From positions 40,842-104,841 of the forward strand of contig CAJYMH010000011.1 in assembly GCA_913776195.1 (NCBI GenBank): 64,000 nucleotides of DNA. The letters are read 5' to 3'. The notes beneath the pieces were generated by a model. The model ran no database searches and was not told the origin of the DNA. It saw only the letters and a list, made by a program, of their open reading frames with translations. Position numbers and translations under genes: made by a program. Each line of letters begins with the position of its first letter. The stretch's first letter is position 1. This document shows positions 44,922 through 52,625 of the stretch, piece after piece. Origin of the DNA: an uncultured Caulobacter sp. GTDB taxonomy: Bacteria > Pseudomonadota > Alphaproteobacteria > Caulobacterales > Caulobacteraceae.

Positions 44922-45529
44922 CCCAGGGGCTGGACCCCGGCGGCGAGGGCGAGTTGCACCACGCTGGATAAGCCACGAACCTCAAGCTTCTCCATCAGAG
45001 TGGCGCGATAGGCCTCCACCGTGCGCGGGCTGAGGTCGAGCCGATGGGCGATAAGCTTGTTGGGCAGGCCGGCGATCATGCCCTGGACCACCTCGTACTC
45101 GCGCTTCGACAGGCGGCCGATCTTCTCTTGAGCGGCGGCGGTTTCACCGCCGTTGGCGGGAGCGGCGGCGAGGCTTTCCTGCACTGAGGCGAGCAGAGTT
45201 TCGCTCTTGTAGGGCTTGGACACGAAATCGGCGGCGCCGAGCTTCATGGCCTGGACGGCCAGATCGATATGCCCCCGTCCGGTCAGCATGATGATCGGCA
45301 GGGGGAAGTCGCCAGACTTCAACGCCCGCAGCACGTCGATACCGTTCATCTGCGGCATGTGCATGTCGAGGACCACGCAGGCCGGCGTGCTGTTCGGACG
45401 CGCGTCCATGAAAGCCTCGCCAGACTCGTAGAGCTCCACCCCGTATCCGGCTCCCTGGAGCAGGATCGCTAGGGTCTCACGCGTGATCTCGTCGTCGTCG
45501 ACGACATGGACGGTCGCGTTGGCGGCCAT
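44918..45529 (-). CDS. FixJ-family response regulator
   Basis: A 203-residue regulator. The receiver domain has HVVDDDEITRETLAIL, the phospho-Asp in VVLDMHMPQMNGIDVL, LTGRG and VSKPYK. A LuxR-type helix-turn-helix at the C-terminus shows LSKREYEVVQGMIAGLPNKLIAHRL and LSPRTVEAYRATLMEKL. The frame is open to 45619; the ATG at 45529 has GGGGAG upstream and starts right at the receiver. It overlaps tail-to-tail with the hybrid kinase gene and could be its transcription output. Confidence 0.92.
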   Translation of the reverse strand: MAANATVHVVDDDEITRETLAILLQGAGYGVELYESGEAFMDARPNSTPACVVLDMHMPQMNGIDVLRALKSGDFPLPIIMLTGRGHIDLAVQAMKLGAADFVSKPYKSETLLASVQESLAAAPANGGETAAAQEKIGRLSKREYEVVQGMIAGLPNKLIAHRLDLSPRTVEAYRATLMEKLEVRGLSSVVQLALAAGVQPLG

Positions 45530-45856
45530 CGTACTCCCCATACTGTGTGCGCCGCAGCGCAAACTCATAATTGAGCAAGCCGAGGCCTCAGCCAAGAGGC
45601 GTGCGGCCCTACGGTACAAATACGAACTGTAGTTCTACCGGGATGATCCCCGAAAACGCTTTCCGTAAAACCAAAACATCGACGGAGCAGATGCTGTTTC
45701 CGCCGCGAAATTTGGAACAAACGGACCCGAAACTGGCCGATGTCAGCAAGATCAGAGCCTAGGCTCCGCCGCTCCGGCCGGTAGCCGGAACCCTCCCCGA
45801 AAACCCGATCCCATCCCACCCGCAGGACGCGCCCGTCCGGCGGGCCGGGAGAGCTC
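45530..45856. other. Divergent intergenic region
   Basis: About 330 bp between the FixJ-type gene (-) and the protease gene (+). It is less GC-rich than its surroundings around 45600-45740 and probably holds both promoters. A CTACGG...CTGTAG near-symmetry sits at 45608-45631. A 63-codon open frame here is not supported. Confidence 0.4.
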
Positions 45857-46378
45857 ATGCCCGAATTCCGGACACCCGCCATGACCCGCCGTCTGCCCCT
45901 GATCGCCGCTTTCGCCTTCGCCGCCGCCCTGCTCACGGGCGTTCTGGGCATGGGCTCGCAAGCCTCGGCCGGGGCCAAGATCGACATGGGCCTGCTGAAC
46001 AAGGTCAACGCGCAGGTGAACCACGACATCCGTCCGATGAGCGATGAAGCCCAATACGGCGGCGACCGCTGGGTTTCGGAGCCGGCCAGCGGCTTCGGCG
46101 ACTGCGACGACTACGCCATGACCAAGATGACCCGCCTGGCCGCCGCCGGCGTGGCTGGCGACGCCATGTCGATCGCGCTGGTCTATACCGAGACCGGCGA
46201 ATACCACGCCGTCCTGTCGGTGCGGACCGCCAAGGGCGAGATGATCCTGGACAACCGCATGAACTGGCCGACCTCGCGCGCCGCCATGGAGCGGTATGGC
46301 TACCGCTGGGCCAAGCCGATGCAAGTCGCCAAGGTCGACTGGAACCAGGTCTTCGCCGGCGCCGGCGCCACGAAGTAA
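45857..46378 (+). CDS. Periplasmic transglutaminase-like cysteine protease (BTLCP)
   Basis: A 173-residue exported protein. Residues about 9-40 form a signal peptide (LPLIAAFAFAAALLTGVLG, ends QASA). The transglutaminase-like core has the catalytic Cys in GFGDCDDYAM, His in GEYHAVLSV and Asp in MILDNRMNW, with NWPTSRAAMERYGYRW after it. The family includes LapG, which clips RTX adhesins, but many members are uncharacterised. ATG 45857 has GGGAG upstream. Confidence 0.88.
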   Translation: MPEFRTPAMTRRLPLIAAFAFAAALLTGVLGMGSQASAGAKIDMGLLNKVNAQVNHDIRPMSDEAQYGGDRWVSEPASGFGDCDDYAMTKMTRLAAAGVAGDAMSIALVYTETGEYHAVLSVRTAKGEMILDNRMNWPTSRAAMERYGYRWAKPMQVAKVDWNQVFAGAGATK

Positions 46379-46407
46379 GCCGCCTCGTCCAGGGGAGGCG
46401 CAAAAGG

Positions 46408-46441
46408 AAGGGCGGCGAGGTTGGAGCCTCGCCGCCCTTTT
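46408..46441. terminator. Strong bidirectional terminator
   Basis: AAGGGCGGCGAGG (46408-46420) pairs perfectly with CCTCGCCGCCCTT (46427-46439) around a 6-base loop and is followed by TT and flanked by AAAAGG on the other side. It separates the convergent protease and M14 peptidase genes. Confidence 0.9.
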
Positions 46442-46457
46442 CGTCTTCAGGCCGCGA

Positions 46458-49226
46458 TCAGCGAGAGGCGGCGGCTGCCGGGCCGTAGAGCAGGCCGTTG
46501 AACAGGAACTTGAAGGTCCCCGCCGACTGGGCGCGCTGGGTCACTTCCGGGCCCATCACGAACAGCTTTCCCTTGCCCATGTCGATGTCGAGGATGGCGG
46601 TGGTGCCTTGCAGCTTTTCCTGACCGACGGCCCAGCCGCTGCGGAGCGGCTTGGGGGTGTCGAACCAGGAGACCTTCGCCACGCCCGAGGCCGAGGCCTT
46701 GAGGTTGAAGGTCGGGCTGCGGTCGAAGAACACGTCCACTTCCGACGACGCGCCGTAGGCTAGGGGCTGGGTGTTGTCGACCTTGGCGCGGAGCACGGAG
46801 CCCGGGATGTAGAGCTCCTTGCTGGTCAGGGCCTTGAACGCATCGCCTTCCTTCTTGGCCAGGGCCGGCTCGACCGGGGCGCCGATGGCCTGGGCGAGAT
46901 AGCCGGCGCTGCCGACGGTGACGACCGTGCCGCCCTTGCGGACGAAATCGGCGACCTGGGGCAGGGTCTTGTCCTCGGTCACGTTACCCAGCCAGGCGTG
47001 GTATTCGGCGGGGATGTCTTCGGCCTTGGGCTGGCCGAACGAGCGGCCGCCCCGGTAGGGGCCGCCCTCGGGCGTCGGAACCGAGCCGTCCGTGAAGACC
47101 AGGACGTCGAAGTCCTTGCCGATGTCGCCAGCGTCGAGGCGCTGCGGATAGACCACCTCGAAGGGGGCTTCGAACTGCTCGAACAGCCAGCGGGTCCAGC
47201 CGGAGGGCATGAGGCCGCCGTAACGATCGACTAGGCCGACCCGGATCGGCTTCAGGGCGATGGTCGCGCCGGAGGGCTTGGCGCCGACGGCGAAGGCGTC
47301 GAAGCCCAGCTCTTTCACGCCCGCCGCCACGATGGACTGGGCCTGCGGCGAGGCTGGGATCCACACGGCGCCGGTCCCTAGGGACTTTCCGCCAGCCTTG
47401 GATTCACCCTTCACCCACGAGACCGGCACGCCGGCCTTCAGCAGGCGGTTAGTGAGGATGAAGCTGTTGTTGACCTCGTGGCTGACAAGCCAGCCAGCCT
47501 TGCCCGAACCCTTGATGGCGCCCGGGGCGACGGTGATGACGTCCGGAACGCGCTCGAACGGACCAGTAAAGCCGTCCAGGACGCGGTCGAACTTGATCCC
47601 CATCTGGTAGGCGAGGGTGTAGCCGGTGACGTCGTAGGGCGCCTTGGGCGGACCGCCGGGGTATTCGGTGTCGTGCGGGTGATCCTGCGGCTCGAACATG
47701 TCGAGGACGTGCGGGCGATAGGCCTGGGCGGTCTTCACCACATAGGAGCCGGCCGGATAGGTCTTGCCCGCGACGGTGAAGGCCTTGGTCGCCTTCTCCA
47801 CATCCACGCCCGTCTTGATGAGGGCGTTGAGGAAGGAGACGGCCGTGGGCAGGTCGGCCTGGTCGGCGGGGATGATGTAGCCGCGCGGATCACGGCTTTC
47901 CGGCGTCTGGATCACCGTCTTGTAGAGGGACGGATCGATAGCGCCGCGAGCCCAAGGATCGTTGGTCTTGTTCTCGGACTTCTTGCCGGCCTCGGTCAGC
48001 TCATCGACCTTCGTCGGGGTCATGGTCCAGCTGTCCTGGGACCCCTTGGCGATGGAGTTGGCGCCCATCTTCCAGATGTTGAACAGCAGGCGTTCGCGGT
48101 TGCGCGAGGCGTAGTCGAGCACGGCGCGGTTCAGGCTGTACTGGTACTCGACCGTCTGCTTCAGATGCCACATCTCTGGCGGGGCCGGCATGGGGCGGTC
48201 GTTGCTGGGGAGCTGGACGTCCGGGACCAGACGCAGGGGTTCCGGCGTCGGGCCGCCCTTGATCTCGGTCAGCAGGCCGATGGTGTTGTGGAAGTAGGAG
48301 ACCGAGCGGACCATGCCGTTGTGCCAGGTCGAATAGGGCGCCGCTGAACGGGCGCCCGAGCCGGGCTTGTCCTCGACCACCAGGCGGCTGTGCATGGCCA
48401 TGCCCAGCTCCTGCAGGGTGGTCATGACCAGCGGGTCGTAGTTGAAGTTGAACGGATCGCGGAACGGCGGGACGAACACCACCATGCCGTTCGGCGCGGT
48501 CTGGTGCTGGTTGTAGACGACCTGCGGGAACCAGTCGCGGAACAGGGCGCGATTGATGTTGGTGGTCTCGGCCATCGCCGACATGTAGCTGTCGCGGTTG
48601 TTATCGTGGCCGACGTACTTCTGGTAGAGGCGCGGGATCGAGTTGAACTCGCGCTTCTTCTCGTCGGCGTGGCGCATGTACCAGTCCGAGACCAGCTCCA
48701 TGCCGTCCGGATTGTCGTGCGCGAACAGAATGATGACGTCGTCCAGCAGACGCAGGGTCTCCGGATCGTTCTGGGTCAGCATCCGGTAGAGGACCTGGAT
48801 TTGGCCCTGGGAGGTGACGGTTTCGGTGGCGTGCAAGCCGGCGTCGATCCAGACGACCGCCTTGCCCTCGGTCGAAAGCTTCTTGGCTTCCTCGGCGCTG
48901 ACGCCCTCGGCCTTGGCCAGGCGCTTGGCGATGCCGCGGTAGTGGTCGAGCTTGGCGAGGTTGGCGGGGGACGACACGACGGCCATCCACATGGACCGGC
49001 CTTCCTCGGACTTGCCGATATCGACCAGCTTCATGCGGTCGGATTGCCCGGCGAGGGTCTTCAGATAGGCCTCGTAGGCGGTGTAGTCGGCGAGGAAGTA
49101 GTCGCTGCCGGGGTCCTTGGCGAAAGCCTTGGCGGGCGGAGTGATATCGGCGGCATGAGCGGCGGCTCCGCCCATGATCATGACCAGGGCCAAGGCGGCG
49201 CCGGCCATCGCTTGTTTCTTCGTCAT
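46458..49226 (-). CDS. Exported M14-family metallocarboxypeptidase
   Basis: A 922-residue protein. A signal peptide ends GGAAAHA. The peptidase M14 domain (about 40-400) has the zinc motif in IDAGLHATETV (H-A-T-E), AHDNPDGMELVSDWYM, and a Glu in TEIKGG. The long C-terminal half contains a class-I-glutamine-amidotransferase-like region (VLVFTDGSVPTPEGG, KGGTVVTVGS). Such large M14-like proteins are common in Caulobacterales and Xanthomonadales and are taken as peptidases on long substrates. Two adjacent ATG codons follow GGGGGAG; the second was chosen for spacing. Confidence 0.88.
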   Translation of the reverse strand: MTKKQAMAGAALALVMIMGGAAAHAADITPPAKAFAKDPGSDYFLADYTAYEAYLKTLAGQSDRMKLVDIGKSEEGRSMWMAVVSSPANLAKLDHYRGIAKRLAKAEGVSAEEAKKLSTEGKAVVWIDAGLHATETVTSQGQIQVLYRMLTQNDPETLRLLDDVIILFAHDNPDGMELVSDWYMRHADEKKREFNSIPRLYQKYVGHDNNRDSYMSAMAETTNINRALFRDWFPQVVYNQHQTAPNGMVVFVPPFRDPFNFNYDPLVMTTLQELGMAMHSRLVVEDKPGSGARSAAPYSTWHNGMVRSVSYFHNTIGLLTEIKGGPTPEPLRLVPDVQLPSNDRPMPAPPEMWHLKQTVEYQYSLNRAVLDYASRNRERLLFNIWKMGANSIAKGSQDSWTMTPTKVDELTEAGKKSENKTNDPWARGAIDPSLYKTVIQTPESRDPRGYIIPADQADLPTAVSFLNALIKTGVDVEKATKAFTVAGKTYPAGSYVVKTAQAYRPHVLDMFEPQDHPHDTEYPGGPPKAPYDVTGYTLAYQMGIKFDRVLDGFTGPFERVPDVITVAPGAIKGSGKAGWLVSHEVNNSFILTNRLLKAGVPVSWVKGESKAGGKSLGTGAVWIPASPQAQSIVAAGVKELGFDAFAVGAKPSGATIALKPIRVGLVDRYGGLMPSGWTRWLFEQFEAPFEVVYPQRLDAGDIGKDFDVLVFTDGSVPTPEGGPYRGGRSFGQPKAEDIPAEYHAWLGNVTEDKTLPQVADFVRKGGTVVTVGSAGYLAQAIGAPVEPALAKKEGDAFKALTSKELYIPGSVLRAKVDNTQPLAYGASSEVDVFFDRSPTFNLKASASGVAKVSWFDTPKPLRSGWAVGQEKLQGTTAILDIDMGKGKLFVMGPEVTQRAQSAGTFKFLFNGLLYGPAAAASR

Positions 49227-49337
49227 CATCTCCCCCAGCAGTGGCGGCCCCGGCGCAATTGCCGGAGCCTTTGTCCCTGTTGAGTTAGACGCACTGGCGC
49301 GGCGAATCCACCGCACCGAAGATGGGTGTTGTGACGA

Positions 49338-50825
49338 TTACTCGCCGCCGCCCGCCTTGCGGTAGTCGAGAGGCGGTTTGCGGTCGCCGACCATGGCCTT
49401 GTAGGTGAAGCCGGAGCCTTGGCGCTGCTTCAGTTCAGCCTTGGCCTGGGTGATCAGCTCGGGGTTCGAGAACAGCTCGGCGCCGGTGATCGACAGGGTC
49501 TTGGCCGCCAGGGCCGCGCCCTTCAGGCCGATGCTCATGCCGCCCGCGGCGACGTTCTGCCAGGAGTGGCCGGCCGAGCCCGGAACGAAGGTGGCGGTGG
49601 ACAGGCCTACGGTCGGGGTGACCCAGCTGATGTCGGCCACGTCCGTGGAGCCGCCGGCCAGGGCGCCGTCGGCCGTAGACTTGGAGTAGGGCTGGATTTT
49701 GGACACCGAGGAAAGGTCGCCGCCGCCGTTCTGCAAGGTCTTGGCGATCTCTTGCGCGAACTTGGTTTCTTCCGGGGTCCAGGTGATGCCGCCGACGCTG
49801 ACGAGGCTGTCGTTCATCACCTTGCCCAGCACGTCGTTGGGCAGGAGATTGTAGACGCCGCCGGTCTGCTCGACCTCGAAGGTGGTGTCGGTGGCGATGG
49901 CGGCGCCTTCGGCGGCCTTGGTCACGCGTCCCCAGACATCGACCACGACCTTCGGATCGACGTTGCGGACGTAGTAGTAGACCTCGGCGAAGTCGGGCAC
50001 GACGTTCGGGGCCTTGCCGCCGTTGGTCACCACGTAGTGGATGCGGGTGCGGTCGGGGATGTGCTCACGCAGGTAGTTGGTGGCGACGTTCATCACCTCG
50101 ACGCCGTCGAGCGCCGAGCGGCCGGCCCAGGGGGCGCCGGCGGCGTGGGAGGACTTGCCGCGGAAGCGGAACTTGCCGCTGATGTTGGCCAGGGAGCTGC
50201 CCTGCTGGGCGGAGTTCGAGTTGCCCGGGTGCCAGTGCAGGGTCACGTCAACATCGTCGAACAGGCCGTCGCGGACCATATAGACCTTGCCCGAGCCGCC
50301 TTCCTCGGCGGGGGTGCCGTAAACCCGGACTTCGCCCTGGACCTTGTTGGCGACCATCCACTGCTTCAGCGCGACCGCGCCGGCCACGGACGCGGCGCCG
50401 AACAGGTTGTGGCCGCAGCCATGGCCGTTATCGCTAGTGGGGATCGGCTGCTTGTGGGGCACGGCGGCCTGGGACAGGCCGGGCAGAGCGTCGAATTCCG
50501 CCAGGATGGCCACGACCGGGCCGGAGCCGTTCTTGAAGCTGGCGACGAAGCCCGTCGGCTCACCCGCGACGCCCGCTTTCACGGTGAAGCCGGCGGCCTT
50601 GAGCTGATCCTGCAGCAAGGCGGTGGACTTCACCTCCTGATAGCCAAGCTCGGCGAAGCCCCAGATCTTGAGAGCGGCGTCGTTCATCTTGGGCGTATAG
50701 GCGTCAACCGCGGCGGTGAGCTGACCCTTGTCGGCGGCCGTCAGCGGAGCCGCGAGGGCCGTGGTCGAAAACAGAGCGGCTGTGGTGAACGCGCCGATCG
50801 CCAGCGCCTTGAACTTCGACGTCAT
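49338..50825 (-). CDS. Exported M20 amidohydrolase (AbgB-like)
   Basis: A 495-residue protein with signal peptide (ends TTALAAP). The M20 peptidase motifs are visible: LAEFDALPG, DNGHGCGHNLFG with a metal His/Cys, GTPAEEGGSGK (Glu-Glu base) and LHWHPGN. A dimerisation lid (FRFRGKSSHAAGAPWAGRSALDG) is present. It resembles the aminobenzoyl-glutamate/amidohydrolase group, but exported. AGAGACC and a GGGGAG precede the ATG at 50825. It lies 111 bp upstream of the M14 gene on the same strand; both may handle peptide nutrients. Confidence 0.9.
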   Translation of the reverse strand: MTSKFKALAIGAFTTAALFSTTALAAPLTAADKGQLTAAVDAYTPKMNDAALKIWGFAELGYQEVKSTALLQDQLKAAGFTVKAGVAGEPTGFVASFKNGSGPVVAILAEFDALPGLSQAAVPHKQPIPTSDNGHGCGHNLFGAASVAGAVALKQWMVANKVQGEVRVYGTPAEEGGSGKVYMVRDGLFDDVDVTLHWHPGNSNSAQQGSSLANISGKFRFRGKSSHAAGAPWAGRSALDGVEVMNVATNYLREHIPDRTRIHYVVTNGGKAPNVVPDFAEVYYYVRNVDPKVVVDVWGRVTKAAEGAAIATDTTFEVEQTGGVYNLLPNDVLGKVMNDSLVSVGGITWTPEETKFAQEIAKTLQNGGGDLSSVSKIQPYSKSTADGALAGGSTDVADISWVTPTVGLSTATFVPGSAGHSWQNVAAGGMSIGLKGAALAAKTLSITGAELFSNPELITQAKAELKQRQGSGFTYKAMVGDRKPPLDYRKAGGGE

Positions 50826-50895
50826 AAAAGGTCTCTCCCCGCGCCGGCGCCCCTGCGCCAGCCTACTGAGCAAGACGCAATGTGCGCCAAAAGCC

Positions 50896-51909
50896 TCAGT
50901 TACGGGTAGGGGAAACCAGGTCGATCTCAGTGGGGCCGGACTGCTGCACGTGAGCTACGCCGTAAGCCTCCAGCGTGGCGACGAAACCGGCGATGTCGCC
51001 GGTCTTGAAGCGGCCGCTCAACGGTGTCTGGGCCAGGTCGCGATCGCCCAGGCGGATCTTGCGGTTCGAGTAGCGGTTCATCTCCGCCACGATCGTCTCC
51101 AACGGTTGATCATCGAAGATGACGTCGCCGTTGCGCCAAGCGCTGACTCGCTGGACGTCCACGCGATTCACGGCCCAGTCCTTCGAGCCGTACTGGACCA
51201 GCTGGGCGCCGGGCAGCAGGTCGGTGGTGACGTTGGAGGTCAGGGAGGCGACGCGGACCTTGCCTTCGAGCAGGGCGACCGACCAGCGGTCTGAGTCCAC
51301 GCGGACGTTAAAGGCGGTGCCCAGCGCCGTCACCGTCCGTCCGCGTGCGGTGACCACGAACGGATGGGCCGCATCCTTGGCGACCTCGAAGAACGCCTCT
51401 CCCTTCACCAGGGTCAGGCCGCGTCGGGCGCCCCAGTCGGTGACGCGCAGTTCCGTATCGGTGCTGAGCGTGGCGCGGGAGCCGTCGGCCAGGGTTACGA
51501 TGCGATGATCGCCCACGGCGGTGCGATAGACCGCCACATCGCGCACCGCGGCCACGGTCGTCTGCTTGGGCGCGGTCATCGTCAGACCCGTGAACAGGGC
51601 CGCGCCGCCGAGAACAACAATCGCCGCGACGGCGGCGGCCCAGCGGAAAGGCATGGCGGAGCGATCAGCGAGGTCGGCCTTCAACGCCTCACGGGCGCGA
51701 AGAACCTGCGGCTCGTCGCGCATGAGTCCCAGGGTCTCCCAGGAAAGGCTGACGCGGGTCCATTCGGCCTGATTGTCGTAACTGGCGTTCAGCCAGTCAT
51801 CGAAACGGCGGCGAAGCGCCTCGTCATGCGGATCGCGCTGCAGAAGGACGAACCAACCCGCGGCGTCCGGTTCACCGGGCGATCCATGACTGGGTCGGTT
51901 GTCGTTCAT
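50896..51909 (-). CDS. FecR-like anti-sigma factor
   Basis: A 337-residue inner-membrane protein. The cytoplasmic N-terminal part (DUF4880-like, with WLNASYDNQAEWTRVSLSWE) is followed by one helix, FRWAAAVAAIVVLGGAALFT, and a periplasmic FecR domain (VTLADGSRATLSTDTELRV, ALGTAFNVRVDSD, LLPGAQLVQ). A short STN-like C-terminal region follows. It binds the FecI-type sigma factor and senses the loaded receptor. Its start overlaps the sigma gene by 38 bases. Confidence 0.92.
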   Translation of the reverse strand: MNDNRPSHGSPGEPDAAGWFVLLQRDPHDEALRRRFDDWLNASYDNQAEWTRVSLSWETLGLMRDEPQVLRAREALKADLADRSAMPFRWAAAVAAIVVLGGAALFTGLTMTAPKQTTVAAVRDVAVYRTAVGDHRIVTLADGSRATLSTDTELRVTDWGARRGLTLVKGEAFFEVAKDAAHPFVVTARGRTVTALGTAFNVRVDSDRWSVALLEGKVRVASLTSNVTTDLLPGAQLVQYGSKDWAVNRVDVQRVSAWRNGDVIFDDQPLETIVAEMNRYSNRKIRLGDRDLAQTPLSGRFKTGDIAGFVATLEAYGVAHVQQSGPTEIDLVSPTRN

Positions 51910-52438
51910 CGTTTTCCTGCAGGCGGCTCGTGACGATCCTCAGAGCCTTGGTAACGTGTTTTTCGACGGCGCTTACCGATATCCCAAGTTGCGCCGCCGT
52001 GGCCTTGTAACTCAAGCTCTCGAAACGCACGAGCATGAAAGCGGCTCTCGTGCGTTGAGGCATGCCCGCTAGAGCCGCCAGGGCGACCGAAGCTTGCTCC
52101 TTTGCCTGCAGGACCCGGTCCGGTGAAAGGTCGTCGACCGGGTGGTGAATCGGCTCCAGCTCGCAATGCGCCTGCCGATGACGCACGGCGTCACGACGCC
52201 GACGGTCCAGCAGAACATTGGTGGCGGTCTGGAAGATGAAGCTGTTGAGATTGGCCACCGCCTCGCCGCCGCGACGGCTGTGAAGGCGAAGCAGAACTTC
52301 CTGAACGAGGTCATCGACGTCGTGATGCGCAACCCGACGGCGGAAAAAGGCGCGCAGCGCCTGTTGGTAGTGCAATGAAGCCTGAACCAGTCCCGCCTGA
52401 TCCACGACTTGCTGTTCGGCTAACTTCGCCAACGCCAT
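51872..52438 (-). CDS. FecI-type ECF sigma factor
   Basis: A 188-residue sigma factor. Region 2 has HHDVDDLVQEVLLRLHSRR and NLNSFIFQTATNVLLDRRRR. Region 4 has RTRAAFMLVRFESLSYKATA and LGISVSAVEKHVTKAL. Such factors drive receptor genes on signals passed by FecR. The receptor is divergent 187 bp away (52626). The start has GGGGGAATA upstream. Confidence 0.93.
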   Translation of the reverse strand: MALAKLAEQQVVDQAGLVQASLHYQQALRAFFRRRVAHHDVDDLVQEVLLRLHSRRGGEAVANLNSFIFQTATNVLLDRRRRDAVRHRQAHCELEPIHHPVDDLSPDRVLQAKEQASVALAALAGMPQRTRAAFMLVRFESLSYKATAAQLGISVSAVEKHVTKALRIVTSRLQENDERQPTQSWIAR

Positions 52439-52625
52439 TTGCGGTATTCCCCCGAACGCCCGGCACGACGCATTTATGTCATGCTCATGTTTTGCGGCGG
52501 GATGGTCAACAGGGTTCAGCTGCGACGCCTTGGCGGTCGTTAGGCTGCTGGATTTTCAGGCGCCGAGGCGCCTATGTTCGGTGGCGTAAGGGGGAGTTGC
52601 GTATGGGGACGGAGGCCGCGATCCG

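Noticed and set aside
45571..45762. A 63-codon + strand frame before the protease gene
   Set aside because: No ribosome site, TTG-type start and no family likeness; lies in a probable promoter region.
46984..49283. Several long open frames opposite the M14 peptidase gene
   Set aside because: Codon composition is antisense-like, and the - strand protein has a signal peptide and zinc-site motif.
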